Positions 25,997-35,026 of a DNA stretch of 64,000 nucleotides are shown piece after piece. Source of the DNA: Pontimicrobium aquaticum (GTDB lineage: Bacteria > Bacteroidota > Bacteroidia > Flavobacteriales > Flavobacteriaceae); assembly GCF_005047595.1 (NCBI RefSeq), contig NZ_SUPL01000003.1:124001-188000 (forward strand), in the 5' to 3' direction. Below the pieces are notes generated by a model. The model did no database searches. It saw only the letters and a list, made by a program, of their open reading frames with translations, and was not told the origin of the DNA. Position 1 is the first letter of the stretch; each line of letters opens with the position of its first letter. Made by a program: the position numbers and the translations under genes.

Positions 25997-27289
25997 ATGA
26001 GAAAACTTATATATATATACTCAGTTTTAATGTTAAGTTGCTCGCTTACTTTTGCGCAACAAACACCTGCTGACAAACAAACACAAGCCATCACAATAAC
26101 AGGAGCTACAATTCATGTTGGTGATGGTACAGTTATAGAACAAGGAACAGTCGTTTTTGAAAATGGAAAAATAACAGCTGTTGGAGATAGTAATTCAAAT
26201 ATCACAGCTAAAGGCAACGTTATTGATGCTTCAGGAAAACACATATATCCTGGTTTTATTGGGGCCAATACCAATTTAGGACTTGTAGAAGTTGATGCTG
26301 TTAATGCCAGTAATGATCAAGTTGAAATGGGAAGTATGATTCCTCATGTGAGAAGTTTAATTGCCTATAACGCAGAATCTAAAGTAGTAGAATCAATGCG
26401 ACCAAACGGTATTTTAACAGCTCAGGTATCACCTAACGGAGGGCGAATTTCAGGAACTTCTTCCATCATGCAGTTAGATGCTTGGAACTGGGAAGATGCA
26501 GTATTAAAAGCTGATGATGGTATTCATTTAAATTGGCCAAGTAGTTTTACCAGAGGCCGCTGGTGGTTAGGTGAACCTCCTGGGTTAAAACCTAATAGCA
26601 ATTATGGATCTCAAGTAAATGACGTGGTCAACTTTGTTAAAGAAAGCAAAGCCTATTTAAAAGGAAAACGCACTACCAAGAACATGCCGTTTGAAGCCAT
26701 GGAAGGCTTATTTGATGGATCTCAAAAATTATACGTTCATGTCAATGATGAAAAAGGTATTACTGACGCTGTTAACTTTGCTGTTGAAAATGGTATGAAA
26801 ATGGTCGTTATAGGAGGCTATCAAGCCTATACCGTTACTGGTTTATTAAAAAGTAATAATATTCCTGTATTGCTTGACCACACACATAGTTTACCTGCAA
26901 ACGAAGACCAAGATTATGATTTACCATACAAAAATCCAAAATTATTAGCTGACGCTGGTGTTCTAGTTGGTATTCATACAGGAAATAACTCTAACTTCCA
27001 AACGCGTAATTTACCATTTTATGCTGGACAAGTTGTTGGACAAGGTATGGGCAAAGAAGATGCTTTAAAACTAATTACATCAAACATCGCTAAAATATTA
27101 GGAATAGACAACCAATTAGGAACGATAGAAGTAGGTAAAAATGCCACACTTTTTGTTAGTGAAGGCGATGCTTTAGACATGAAAGGCAATCAATTAACCC
27201 ATGCTTTTATTGATGGTCGTGCTATTAGCTTAGAAACGCACCAAACTGAATTATGGAAACGCTACCATAATAAATACCAAGGACAATAA
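25997..27289 (+). CDS. Exported amidohydrolase-family protein, probably catalytically degenerate
   Basis: A 430-residue protein with a signal peptide (MRKLIYIYSVLMLSCSLTFAQ). It has the amidohydrolase N-terminal sandwich (GTVVFENGKITAVGD) and the C-terminal GTIEVGKNATLFV strand. At the site where active members read GFIDxHxH, this protein has GFIGANTNLGL, and later ligand regions read VIGGYQAY and GIHTGNNSN. It is likely a pseudoenzyme or scaffold partner of the preceding double amidohydrolase, with which it forms an operon. Its last 38 codons plus terminator recur 2,056 bp downstream. Confidence 0.88.
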   Translation: MRKLIYIYSVLMLSCSLTFAQQTPADKQTQAITITGATIHVGDGTVIEQGTVVFENGKITAVGDSNSNITAKGNVIDASGKHIYPGFIGANTNLGLVEVDAVNASNDQVEMGSMIPHVRSLIAYNAESKVVESMRPNGILTAQVSPNGGRISGTSSIMQLDAWNWEDAVLKADDGIHLNWPSSFTRGRWWLGEPPGLKPNSNYGSQVNDVVNFVKESKAYLKGKRTTKNMPFEAMEGLFDGSQKLYVHVNDEKGITDAVNFAVENGMKMVVIGGYQAYTVTGLLKSNNIPVLLDHTHSLPANEDQDYDLPYKNPKLLADAGVLVGIHTGNNSNFQTRNLPFYAGQVVGQGMGKEDALKLITSNIAKILGIDNQLGTIEVGKNATLFVSEGDALDMKGNQLTHAFIDGRAISLETHQTELWKRYHNKYQGQ

Positions 27290-27305
27290 ATTATTTTAAC
27301 CTCAC

Positions 27306-27342
27306 AAAAAAGGCGAGCTATAATATTTGGCTCGCCTTTTTT
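27306..27342. terminator. Intrinsic terminator of the amidohydrolase operon (copy 1)
   Basis: AAAAAAGGCGAGC and GCTCGCCTTTTTT form a 13-bp stem with an 11-nt loop. The stop codon of the convergent T9SS gene lies within its right edge. An identical copy is at 29362-29398. Confidence 0.88.
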
Positions 27343-29095
27343 ATTTGATTATTATTTTTTTTATCACAGCTCCTCCATCCAAATCATCTTTAATTTTAAC
27401 AAAATAAAGCCCTTCTACAAGATTTGATATATTAATCTGAATTTCTTTTAATTGAGTTTCTTTTTTCATAATCAATTTTCCTTGTACATCAAAAATCTCA
27501 ATATTCTTTTCACTATTATTTTTAAATTCAATATTTATATAATCACTTGCTGGGTTTGGATATAAATTTGAATCTAAAAAAGAATTCTTTCCAACTGATA
27601 ACCTTTCTTCAAACTCCGTTTGAAAAGTATTGGTAATTACTGGTTCGTTAAAATCAAAGTATATAGCTGCTGTATTTGGTATAATATCACCAACAGTAAA
27701 CCCTGCTTTTGGTTTAATTTTATAATATACAAACCCATGGCTTTCTGGTTCATTCATATCTTCACTTGGTAAATGAATATTATTAAAAGTCCAAGTAAGC
27801 TTTTTTCCGAGCCTATTCAAATTATTTGTATGACTAGAAGCTAATAATTGAAAGGTCGATTCATCTAATTCTGAGTCTAACTCATTTTCTATTCTAACGT
27901 TAATCGCATCTGCAGTACCAACATTTTGAAAACGAATGGTATAATATAAATAATCACTTTCGGTAAATTCATTAAATTGAATTTTGGGACCATGAGATTC
28001 CATAATATCATTTGGATCAAAAGAGCCTATCACAATTTCAGATAAATCGAAAGTGTTGTTATCTTGATTAAAATCAGCTCCAGTATAAACTGCTGAATTT
28101 GTTAATTTTGTATCTAAGCTTACTGATGTTGGCACATACATAGAAATATCTATTTCTTTTTCTTCTCCTACATTAAGATTATTAAAATTAAGAGTAAAAC
28201 CATTAGAGGTTGGTGTAACATTATCATTAGAATCAACATTAGAAACACTGTTAAATGTAAGCAACGAATCGTAAGCAAACTCAACAGTTCCAGAAGTCAC
28301 AGCCTCGGTTCCAGTATTTTTTACTATTAAATGATTAACATAATTAAACCCAGGTCTAGGGCTTGTATCTGAGTACAATAGGATTTCAATATCTTCACAA
28401 TAATCTTGAGAGTCTTGAGAGACTATTAAATCCAACTCTGTAATTGAATAACAGCCGGGGTAAATAAGGTAACGGTTATCAAATATGTTATAAGTTAATC
28501 TAGGGAATATTTTTTGTTGAAAAGCTACACTATTTGTATATGAGTTTTCGTCTAGACTATTAATATTGTTTTCTGCATCCTCTACACTTTCATGGTATGT
28601 AATAGAAACCAAACTTTGATCTAACCCAGATAATATCTCATCGTTTTTAAGTTGGAGCTTAAAAGTATTAAATCCATTATTATTGATATTACACATAGCT
28701 AAAGGAGACGGTTTATTAATGATTAAGGGAGGTAAAACAAATATTTCAGGATAGATATCATAAGTATACCCTGTACTTATCTCTATACGCCTTATCATTA
28801 CTGTTTCATCTGGATTAGTTGAATTAGTATAATTTATTGGATCTTCTATAGGAATCAAAGAAGATATTCCTGACTCTTTATTAAAATAGTAAAAATCAAA
28901 GTCATTTATATACTCATCTCCAACTATATATGATTCGACCATAGTAAGATCAAAAGTAGTTATTTCATCATAATCATCATCGCAAAAATAAAAAGGCCAA
29001 TAACCAGGTGGTGGAGGATTTTGAACTTCTGTTTGCCCATAAATAGTAGCCCAAGAAAACACAACTAATACAATAAATAATACTTCACGTTTCAT
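27341..29095 (-). CDS. T9SS type A sorting-domain surface protein (DUF7619-like)
   Basis: A 584-residue secreted protein. The signal peptide is MKREVLFIVLVVFSWATIYG. The middle region is beta-rich. A DUF7619-type module near residues 360-495 carries GSFDPNDI, YYTIRFQNVGTADA, LTWTFNNIHLP and IYFDFNEPVITN. The C-terminal tail (about 510-584) is a type A T9SS signal: LYPNPASDYINI, FDVQGKLI, NLVEGLYFVKI, ending KKIIIK. It is probably exported through T9SS and bound to the surface; ligand and role are unknown. It sits exactly between the two copies of an amidohydrolase 3' end, so it may be an insertion. Confidence 0.88.
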   Translation of the reverse strand: MKREVLFIVLVVFSWATIYGQTEVQNPPPPGYWPFYFCDDDYDEITTFDLTMVESYIVGDEYINDFDFYYFNKESGISSLIPIEDPINYTNSTNPDETVMIRRIEISTGYTYDIYPEIFVLPPLIINKPSPLAMCNINNNGFNTFKLQLKNDEILSGLDQSLVSITYHESVEDAENNINSLDENSYTNSVAFQQKIFPRLTYNIFDNRYLIYPGCYSITELDLIVSQDSQDYCEDIEILLYSDTSPRPGFNYVNHLIVKNTGTEAVTSGTVEFAYDSLLTFNSVSNVDSNDNVTPTSNGFTLNFNNLNVGEEKEIDISMYVPTSVSLDTKLTNSAVYTGADFNQDNNTFDLSEIVIGSFDPNDIMESHGPKIQFNEFTESDYLYYTIRFQNVGTADAINVRIENELDSELDESTFQLLASSHTNNLNRLGKKLTWTFNNIHLPSEDMNEPESHGFVYYKIKPKAGFTVGDIIPNTAAIYFDFNEPVITNTFQTEFEERLSVGKNSFLDSNLYPNPASDYINIEFKNNSEKNIEIFDVQGKLIMKKETQLKEIQINISNLVEGLYFVKIKDDLDGGAVIKKIIIK

Positions 29096-29115
29096 AAAAG
29101 TGCAACTTTGTCTTC

Positions 29116-29148
29116 CAAATGTAGGAATATTCTATCTTATAATAGCAA
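29116..29148 (-). promoter_or_regulatory. Promoter of the T9SS cargo gene
   Basis: On the minus strand, TTG (29146-29148), a 22-nt spacer and TACATTTG (29116-29123) fit the Bacteroidota consensus. The predicted start is about 14 nt before the ATG at 29095. Confidence 0.55.
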
Positions 29149-29218
29149 TAAAATTGTTGACTAGTTTAAAAAACCGTTAATTAAACAACCCTTTGATTAA
29201 AAAGTTGCATTACCAACT

Positions 29219-29346
29219 AAGGTGACACCTAGATATGAGAGGAAACCAACTTTCTCATGCGTTTATTGATGGTCGTGCTATAAGCTTAGAAACGCATCAA
29301 ACCAAATTATGGAAACGTTACCATAATAAATACCAAGGACAATAAA
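29219..29346 (+). pseudogene. C-terminal remnant of an amidohydrolase paralogue
   Basis: From GAT at 29232 to TAA at 29346 this stretch encodes the last 37 residues of the upstream 430-residue amidohydrolase with only three conservative changes (K/R, T/S, E/K). It has 14 nucleotide differences in 38 codons, mostly synonymous. From 29319 to 29402 it is identical to 27263-27346, terminator included. Weaker similarity with a one-base gap reaches back to about 29219. No start codon or upstream part is present, so it is a truncated gene end. The rest of the 305-nt gap 29096-29400 holds only the promoter of the T9SS gene. Confidence 0.85.
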
Positions 29347-29361
29347 TTATTTTAACCTCAC

Positions 29362-29398
29362 AAAAAAGGCGAGCTATAATATTTGGCTCGCCTTTTTT
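29362..29398. terminator. Intrinsic terminator (copy 2 of the amidohydrolase terminator)
   Basis: Identical 13-bp stem and loop to 27306-27342. It now serves the 3' side of the convergent DUF6503 gene, whose stop is at 29401. Confidence 0.85.
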
Positions 29399-29400
29399 AT

Positions 29401-30189
29401 TTATTTTACTATCATCGTGCTGTCTGGCACTTCAAACATGTCTTCGTTAGGTAAATCTTCCATGAGTTTTGCATTAACAAATTTAACCTCATTACGTACA
29501 TCTCCAATGTTTCCATTTTCATAATGATGCCATTGTAATACAGTTGGTAATACCAACCCATTAACGTCTTCCCAATTAGTATATCTTATAAGGCTAAACT
29601 TTTTTGCTTTCTCTTTTGAAAAATAAGTAACAGTATATGCCAACCATTCCATTTTATAAGTTTCAGGATGGTAGTACAAAATATATTCATCATCTGGAGA
29701 TTCTCCTACTCCAGACTCGTATGAAATTAATAAACCAGGATAAGACACACCTTCAAACTCTATAGGCTCAACTTCTGCATAATTAATACCATCATCACCT
29801 AGCACAAAAGGCATAGCATAGAAATAAAACATCAAATTGTAGAAAAACTTCGGGTTGGATTTATAGGCAACAGTATCTAAATTTTTTAGCCAAACATACT
29901 CACCATCAAAACCCAATAAATGATGCTCAGATGTTATTAACGATTTTCTGCTTTTTAAGGCAATATCGTATGTGTCATTTGTATTAGGCTTTTCAATTTC
30001 GTAGTACATACCTTCCATAGCATTCCAAGTATCAATACCTCCATGAGCATCAAAAACCTTTGCTATAGATTCAGGATAAATTGATGTTGTTACATTTAAC
30101 TCGGTTGCTTTATAATTTTCTATTTTTGGGTTTTGCTTACAAGAAACAAAAGCAATAAAAACCAATGTAATAAAGAGTGTTTTTTTCAT
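29401..30189 (-). CDS. DUF6503 lipoprotein
   Basis: A 262-residue predicted lipoprotein with a lipobox (AFVSCKQN, Cys near residue 17). The body is beta-rich with AHGGIDTWNAMEGMYYEI near 48-65, LLGFDGEYVWL, FYNLMFYFYAMPFVLGDDG, YILYYHPETYKMEWL and LVLPTVLQWHHYENG, which match the LolA/outer-membrane lipoprotein-like DUF6503 family. It may bind a hydrophobic ligand, but this is inference. It is convergent with the amidohydrolase remnant and divergent from the SpoU methyltransferase. Confidence 0.8.
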   Translation of the reverse strand: MKKTLFITLVFIAFVSCKQNPKIENYKATELNVTTSIYPESIAKVFDAHGGIDTWNAMEGMYYEIEKPNTNDTYDIALKSRKSLITSEHHLLGFDGEYVWLKNLDTVAYKSNPKFFYNLMFYFYAMPFVLGDDGINYAEVEPIEFEGVSYPGLLISYESGVGESPDDEYILYYHPETYKMEWLAYTVTYFSKEKAKKFSLIRYTNWEDVNGLVLPTVLQWHHYENGNIGDVRNEVKFVNAKLMEDLPNEDMFEVPDSTMIVK

Positions 30190-30250
30190 TTTTAGTTGTT
30201 TTAGTTGAAAGCTTTGTCGTTTACTAAGGTACTTAATTACTTTAATTATT

Positions 30251-30258
30251 TATTTTTG
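30251..30258 (+). promoter_or_regulatory. Putative -7 box very close to the SpoU methyltransferase start
   Basis: TATTTTTG ends 7 nt before the ATG at 30266, so the transcript would be almost leaderless. No TTG is at the standard distance. Confidence 0.35.
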
Positions 30259-30265
30259 CTTCAAT

Positions 30266-31072
30266 ATGGCTCAATATATTACAAGCACACAAAATTCATT
30301 AATCAAACAATTAGTTCAATTAAAAGAAAAATCTAGAAGTCGTAGAAATTCTGGACAATTTTTAATTGAAGGTCAACGTGAAATTGAATTAGCTTTGAAA
30401 GGAAACTACGTGTTGGAATCCATTTTGTTTCTCGATAAAATTATTTCAGGAGATAGTATAAATAAACAAATAAAAGCAATAGAAAATCAACCTGAGCTTA
30501 TTTCAATTTCTCAAGAAGTGTATCAAAAACTAGCATATCGTAAAACTACTGAAGGCGTATTAGCAGTAGCTAAATCGAAACCTTTAAGTTTAAACAAGCT
30601 TCATCTTAAAACCAAAACTCCATTAATTTTAGTTGCTGAAGCACCCGAAAAGCCTGGTAATATTGGAGCCTTATTACGTACTGCCGATGCTGCTAATGTT
30701 GATGCTGTAATTATTGCCAACCCAAAAACAGACATGTACAACCCAAATATTATTCGCTCTAGTGTTGGTTGTGTATTTACCAATCAGATAGCAACTGGCT
30801 CAACTGAAGATATCATTAACTTTTTAAAGGAAAACAATATTAATATTTATTGTGCCGCTTTACAAGCGTCGGTAGATTATCACACGCAAGACTATACTAG
30901 GGCAATAGCTATTGTTGTTGGTACTGAAGCAACAGGACTAAGTGATGAATGGCTGAACAACTCAACACAAAATATAATTATTCCTATGCAAGGTGACATT
31001 GATTCTATGAATGTATCGGTAGCCGCTGGAATTTTAATTTTTGAAGCTAAACGACAAAGACAATTTAACTAA
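30266..31072 (+). CDS. SpoU/TrmH-family RNA methyltransferase
   Basis: A 268-residue SPOUT methyltransferase that would 2'-O-methylate rRNA or tRNA with S-adenosylmethionine. An N-terminal substrate-binding domain (SRSRRNSGQFLIEGQREIEL, residues about 23-42) precedes the knotted catalytic domain. Its motifs are motif 1 EKPGNIGALLRTADAA (about 128-143), motif 2 IVVGTEATGLSDEW and motif 3 IPMQGDIDSMNVSVAAGI. The target base cannot be decided from sequence. Its stop overlaps the M48 protease start by one base (TAATG). Confidence 0.93.
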   Translation: MAQYITSTQNSLIKQLVQLKEKSRSRRNSGQFLIEGQREIELALKGNYVLESILFLDKIISGDSINKQIKAIENQPELISISQEVYQKLAYRKTTEGVLAVAKSKPLSLNKLHLKTKTPLILVAEAPEKPGNIGALLRTADAANVDAVIIANPKTDMYNPNIIRSSVGCVFTNQIATGSTEDIINFLKENNINIYCAALQASVDYHTQDYTRAIAIVVGTEATGLSDEWLNNSTQNIIIPMQGDIDSMNVSVAAGILIFEAKRQRQFN

Positions 31073-32304
31073 TGACAAGCACCACCCTTTTTTACATCAT
31101 CATAGGAATCATTATCATCAATTTTATAATTGATAAGATTTTAAGTTCGCTTAACGCTAAACATTTCAACGACGTTTTACCAGCTGAATTACAAGATGTG
31201 TATGATACAAATGAGTATAAAAAGTCGCAAAATTACAAAGCAACTAATCATAAATTTTCTAACATCACCTCTACCTTTTCTTTAATTCTTACGTTGGCTT
31301 TTTTCTACTTTGACGGTTTTGAATTTGTTGACAACATAGCTAGAGGTTATAGTGAAAACAGTATAGTAATTGCACTTATTTTCTTTGGAATTATCATGCT
31401 TGCAAGCGACATTATTACAATACCCTTTGCTTATTACAAAACCTTTGTGATTGAAGAAAAATTTGGGTTTAACAAAACCACTCTTAAAACTTTTATTCTC
31501 GATAAAATAAAAGGTTGGCTCATGCTAGCCATTCTTGGAAGCGGAATCTTAGCGCTCATCATTTGGTTTTATGAAGCTACAAAAAGTAATTTTTGGTTGT
31601 ATGCGTGGGCTCTGATAACGGTTTTTACTATGTTTATGAATATGTTTTATTCAAAACTTATTGTGCCTCTTTTTAATAAACAAACACCTTTAGAAGATGG
31701 TGAATTACGAACTAAAATAGCCAATTATGCTAAAACTGTTGGCTTTAAACTCAATAAAATATTTGTGATTGATGGTTCAAAACGAAGTACGAAAGCCAAC
31801 GCTTATTTTTCAGGATTTGGAAGCGAAAAACGTGTCACACTTTACGATACATTAATTAAAGATTTAGAGGATGAAGAAATCGTAGCAGTTTTGGCTCACG
31901 AAATTGGTCATTACAAACGCAAACACATTATTTTTAACCTTTCTGCATCTATTTTGCTAACTGGTTTAACACTGTATATTTTGTCATTATTAATTTCAAA
32001 CCCTTTGTTATCAAATGCTTTAGGTGTTGAGATATCGAGTTTCCATATTGGATTAATCGCTTTTGGATTATTATATAGTCCAATTAGTGAAATTACTAGT
32101 TTAATTATGAATGTTATGTCTCGAAAGTTTGAGTATCAGGCTGATAATTATGCCAAAGACACCTATGCTGGAGAACCGCTTATCACTTCACTAAAAAAGC
32201 TATCCAAAAACAGCTTAAGCAATTTAACACCTCATCCTGCGTATGTGTTTATGCATTATTCCCATCCAACATTATTGCAACGTATTAAGAATTTGAGGTC
32301 GTAA
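31072..32304 (+). CDS. M48 family metallopeptidase (CAAX protease/Ste24-like)
   Basis: A 410-residue polytopic zinc protease. HEIGHYKRKH with the HExxH site is at residues 276-285, and the third ligand region EFEYQADNYA-type (KFEYQADNYAKD) is near 351-362. Several membrane helices flank the site, in the order of Ste24/CAAX prenyl protease 1. In bacteria such enzymes act in membrane-protein quality control, although prenylated substrates are not known. It is coupled to the upstream methyltransferase gene. Confidence 0.93.
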   Translation: MTSTTLFYIIIGIIIINFIIDKILSSLNAKHFNDVLPAELQDVYDTNEYKKSQNYKATNHKFSNITSTFSLILTLAFFYFDGFEFVDNIARGYSENSIVIALIFFGIIMLASDIITIPFAYYKTFVIEEKFGFNKTTLKTFILDKIKGWLMLAILGSGILALIIWFYEATKSNFWLYAWALITVFTMFMNMFYSKLIVPLFNKQTPLEDGELRTKIANYAKTVGFKLNKIFVIDGSKRSTKANAYFSGFGSEKRVTLYDTLIKDLEDEEIVAVLAHEIGHYKRKHIIFNLSASILLTGLTLYILSLLISNPLLSNALGVEISSFHIGLIAFGLLYSPISEITSLIMNVMSRKFEYQADNYAKDTYAGEPLITSLKKLSKNSLSNLTPHPAYVFMHYSHPTLLQRIKNLRS

Positions 32305-32322
32305 AAGAAAAGACTATCTTAG
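32293..32322 (+). promoter_or_regulatory. Putative promoter of the YfcC-argE pair
   Basis: TTG (32293-32295), a 19-nt spacer and TATCTTAG (32315-32322) match the consensus with one mismatch in the -7 box. The predicted start lies about 10 nt before the ATG at 32339. Confidence 0.45.
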
Positions 32323-32338
32323 GCTCTTTATTTTTTAA

Positions 32339-33742
32339 ATGAGCGAAATCAATCTTGAAAACAAACCATGGTACAAGCGTATTCCGCATGCAGTAACCAT
32401 GTTGTTTGGTATCATCATTTTAGTTTCTATTCTTACATATATACTTCCTGCTGGAACTTATGAACGTATTTTAGTTGATGGCAGAAAAGCAGTCGTACCA
32501 GATTCATACAAAGTTATTCCTTCTACTCCAATTGGATTATTAGACATGTTTAAAGCCATGCCTCTTGGGTTTAAATCTGCCTCCGAAATCATTTTTATTG
32601 TGTTTGCAGGTGCCATTATGTTTGGGTTTATGGAAAAATCCAAAGCAGTCGAAAATTCCGTTGGTACACTCGTTAAAACATTAGGTTTTGAGAATAAAAA
32701 TCTCATTATCGTTATCATGACCTTTATCTATGGTCTATTAGGTGTAGCAGTTGGTTATGAAAATAATATTGCTATGGTTCCCATTGCTGCAGTTTTAAGT
32801 TTAGCTCTTGGTGGCGATTTAATTTTGGCTGCAGGTATTTCAGTTGGCGCCATGACCATTGGGTTTGGACTCTCTCCTATCAATCCTTATACTGTTGGTA
32901 CAGGTCATAAAATTGCTGAATTACCAATGTTTTCAGGAGCACTTTTACGAAGCGTACTTTGCTTTGTTGGCTTAAGCATTATGGCGTATTACAATGTGAG
33001 ATACTTCAAAAAAATAACAAAACACCCTGAAAAAAGCTTAGGCAAAGGTTTGGATATAAGCAATATGTCTCTTTCAAAACCCATTAAAGATTATAGAGTT
33101 TCAGGAAAAAACTGGATGGTAATTTCCATTTTTATCATTGGCTTATTAGTCATTTTGTATGGCGTTTTCAACCTAAAATGGTATCTCAACGAGCTATCTG
33201 CTGTATTTTTAATGATTGGTTTAGTGTGTGGTATTGTGTCTAGAATGGATGCCACAACCATGAGTGAAACTGTTTTAAAAGCAGTATCTGTTGCTGCTCC
33301 TGGAGCGTTTATGGTTGGTTTTGCAACATCAATAAAAGTACTCATGGAAATGGGAAATATTGGCGACACCATCTCCTATAATTTATCAGTGATGCTTCAA
33401 GGTTTACCTTTGTATGCTTCAGCAATTAGCATGTCTGTTTCACAAACAGTTATCAACTTTTTTATTCCTTCTGGAAGTGGTCAAGCATTGGCAACCTTAC
33501 CAGTAATGCTTCCCTTAGGAGAATCATTAGGTTTAACAAGACAAATAACCATTTTAGCATTTCAAATTGGTGATGGTTTATCTAATTTAATCAATCCAAC
33601 TTTAGGAGGTTTAATAGCTATGTTAAGTATGTGTCGAGTACCAATTGACAGATGGATTCGATTTATTTTTCCGGTATTAATCACTTTATTATTCATTGCC
33701 TTTTTAGCATTAATCATTGCAGTAGCAACAAACTATAGTTAA
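32339..33742 (+). CDS. YfcC-family (C4-dicarboxylate carrier-like) membrane transporter
   Basis: A 467-residue transporter with 11-12 predicted helices. It matches the YfcC/DcuC-like family: LPAGTYERI near the N-terminus, VFAGAIMFGFMEKS, a Gly/Asn-rich GVAVGYENNIAMVPI loop near residues 136-150, GFGLSPINPYTVGTGHKIAE and FFIPSGSGQALATLPVMLPL. The substrate is uncertain; members have been linked to dicarboxylates, fatty acids or amino acids. The tight coupling (1 nt) to an ArgE-like deacylase suggests an N-acyl amino acid or peptide. Confidence 0.87.
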   Translation: MSEINLENKPWYKRIPHAVTMLFGIIILVSILTYILPAGTYERILVDGRKAVVPDSYKVIPSTPIGLLDMFKAMPLGFKSASEIIFIVFAGAIMFGFMEKSKAVENSVGTLVKTLGFENKNLIIVIMTFIYGLLGVAVGYENNIAMVPIAAVLSLALGGDLILAAGISVGAMTIGFGLSPINPYTVGTGHKIAELPMFSGALLRSVLCFVGLSIMAYYNVRYFKKITKHPEKSLGKGLDISNMSLSKPIKDYRVSGKNWMVISIFIIGLLVILYGVFNLKWYLNELSAVFLMIGLVCGIVSRMDATTMSETVLKAVSVAAPGAFMVGFATSIKVLMEMGNIGDTISYNLSVMLQGLPLYASAISMSVSQTVINFFIPSGSGQALATLPVMLPLGESLGLTRQITILAFQIGDGLSNLINPTLGGLIAMLSMCRVPIDRWIRFIFPVLITLLFIAFLALIIAVATNYS

Positions 33743-33743
33743 T

Positions 33744-34910
33744 ATGACAGTAGAAGATATTTTAGCTAAACTTGTATCCTTTCCAGTACTTGGAGGCGAA
33801 AGCAACTTAAGTATTATTCATTGGATTAAAGAGTATATAGAATCTTATGGTATTACGACTACTTTAGTTCCAAATGAGGAAGGAAATAAGGCATCATTGC
33901 ATTGCAGAATTGGTCCAGCTGTTGATGGAGGTGTGATTCTTTCTGGTCATACAGATGTAGTTCCTGTTAAAGGTCAGGAATGGACGACTGTCCCTTTTAA
34001 ACTGACAGATAAAGGCGATGGAAAACTCTACGGAAGAGGCTCATGCGACATGAAAGGCTTTGTAGCATGCTGCTTAGCTGCATTACCAAATATGGTAAAA
34101 GCCAATTTAAAAAAACCTATCTACTTCGCCTTTTCTTATGATGAAGAAGTGGGTTGTTTAGCTGGTCCTGAATTAGCTCAAGCTATAAAAACACATTACA
34201 CTGAAACACCAAAATATGCCATTATTGGTGAACCTTCTTTAATGCAACCCATTGTAGGGCAAAAAGGAATTTATATTCTGGAAACTTACGTCAATGGTTC
34301 TGCAGGACACAGTAGCAGGATTAAACAAGAAGTAAGTGCCATACACGAAGCCATGCGACTTATTTTATGGTTGGAAAATAAGATGAATCGTCTCATAGAA
34401 GATAAACGATTGGATGACCGCTTTCACCCTCCACATTCTTCCATACATATTGGGCAAGTTGATGGTGGTATTGCGCCCAACGTTATTGCAGATAAAGCTC
34501 ATTTTTATTGGGATTTACGCACCATACCAATGGATAAAACAGATACTATTGTCAATGAGTTTGAAGCCTATTGCAGAGAACGCGAACAAGAATTGCGTCA
34601 TATTTTTCCTGATTTTAAAATTAAAACCATAGAAAACCATCCTCCAGTCATTCATTTAGATACCAAAGAAACAGATGATGTGGTAGATTTAATAAAACGC
34701 ATCTCTGGAAACTCAAAATTGAATACCGTGGCTTATGGCGCAGAAGCTGGACAATTTGCTGCCGAAGGTTTTCAAGCAGTTATATGTGGTCCTGGTTCTA
34801 TCGCACAAGCACATAGAGCAGATGAATTTATTGCAAAAGAGGAATTAATAAAAGGTATGGAAATGATGAAAAACTTAATTACAGAACTAAGTTCTACTGA
34901 TTTCCAATAG
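33744..34910 (+). CDS. argE: Acetylornithine deacetylase (ArgE-like M20 deacylase)
   Basis: A 388-residue M20 metallohydrolase that removes the acetyl group from N-acetylornithine or similar N-acyl amino acids. Motifs are LSGHTDVVPVKGQEW near residues 71-85, YGRGSCDMKGFVACC near 101-115, SYDEEVGCLAGPE near 140-152 and GEPSLMQPIVGQKG. The length and signatures fit ArgE, but no other arginine genes are near. Given the directly upstream transporter, a role in catabolism of imported acyl amino acids is equally possible. Confidence 0.88.
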   Translation: MTVEDILAKLVSFPVLGGESNLSIIHWIKEYIESYGITTTLVPNEEGNKASLHCRIGPAVDGGVILSGHTDVVPVKGQEWTTVPFKLTDKGDGKLYGRGSCDMKGFVACCLAALPNMVKANLKKPIYFAFSYDEEVGCLAGPELAQAIKTHYTETPKYAIIGEPSLMQPIVGQKGIYILETYVNGSAGHSSRIKQEVSAIHEAMRLILWLENKMNRLIEDKRLDDRFHPPHSSIHIGQVDGGIAPNVIADKAHFYWDLRTIPMDKTDTIVNEFEAYCREREQELRHIFPDFKIKTIENHPPVIHLDTKETDDVVDLIKRISGNSKLNTVAYGAEAGQFAAEGFQAVICGPGSIAQAHRADEFIAKEELIKGMEMMKNLITELSSTDFQ

Positions 34911-35026
34911 ACACATAATATTGACTTTGTGCGAAAAAACAACTAACTTCGTTAACTTATAATATTAAACATTAAAACGTTGCATATCATCGCATTGTGT
35001 GTCATTAAACCCAAACAATCTTAGAA

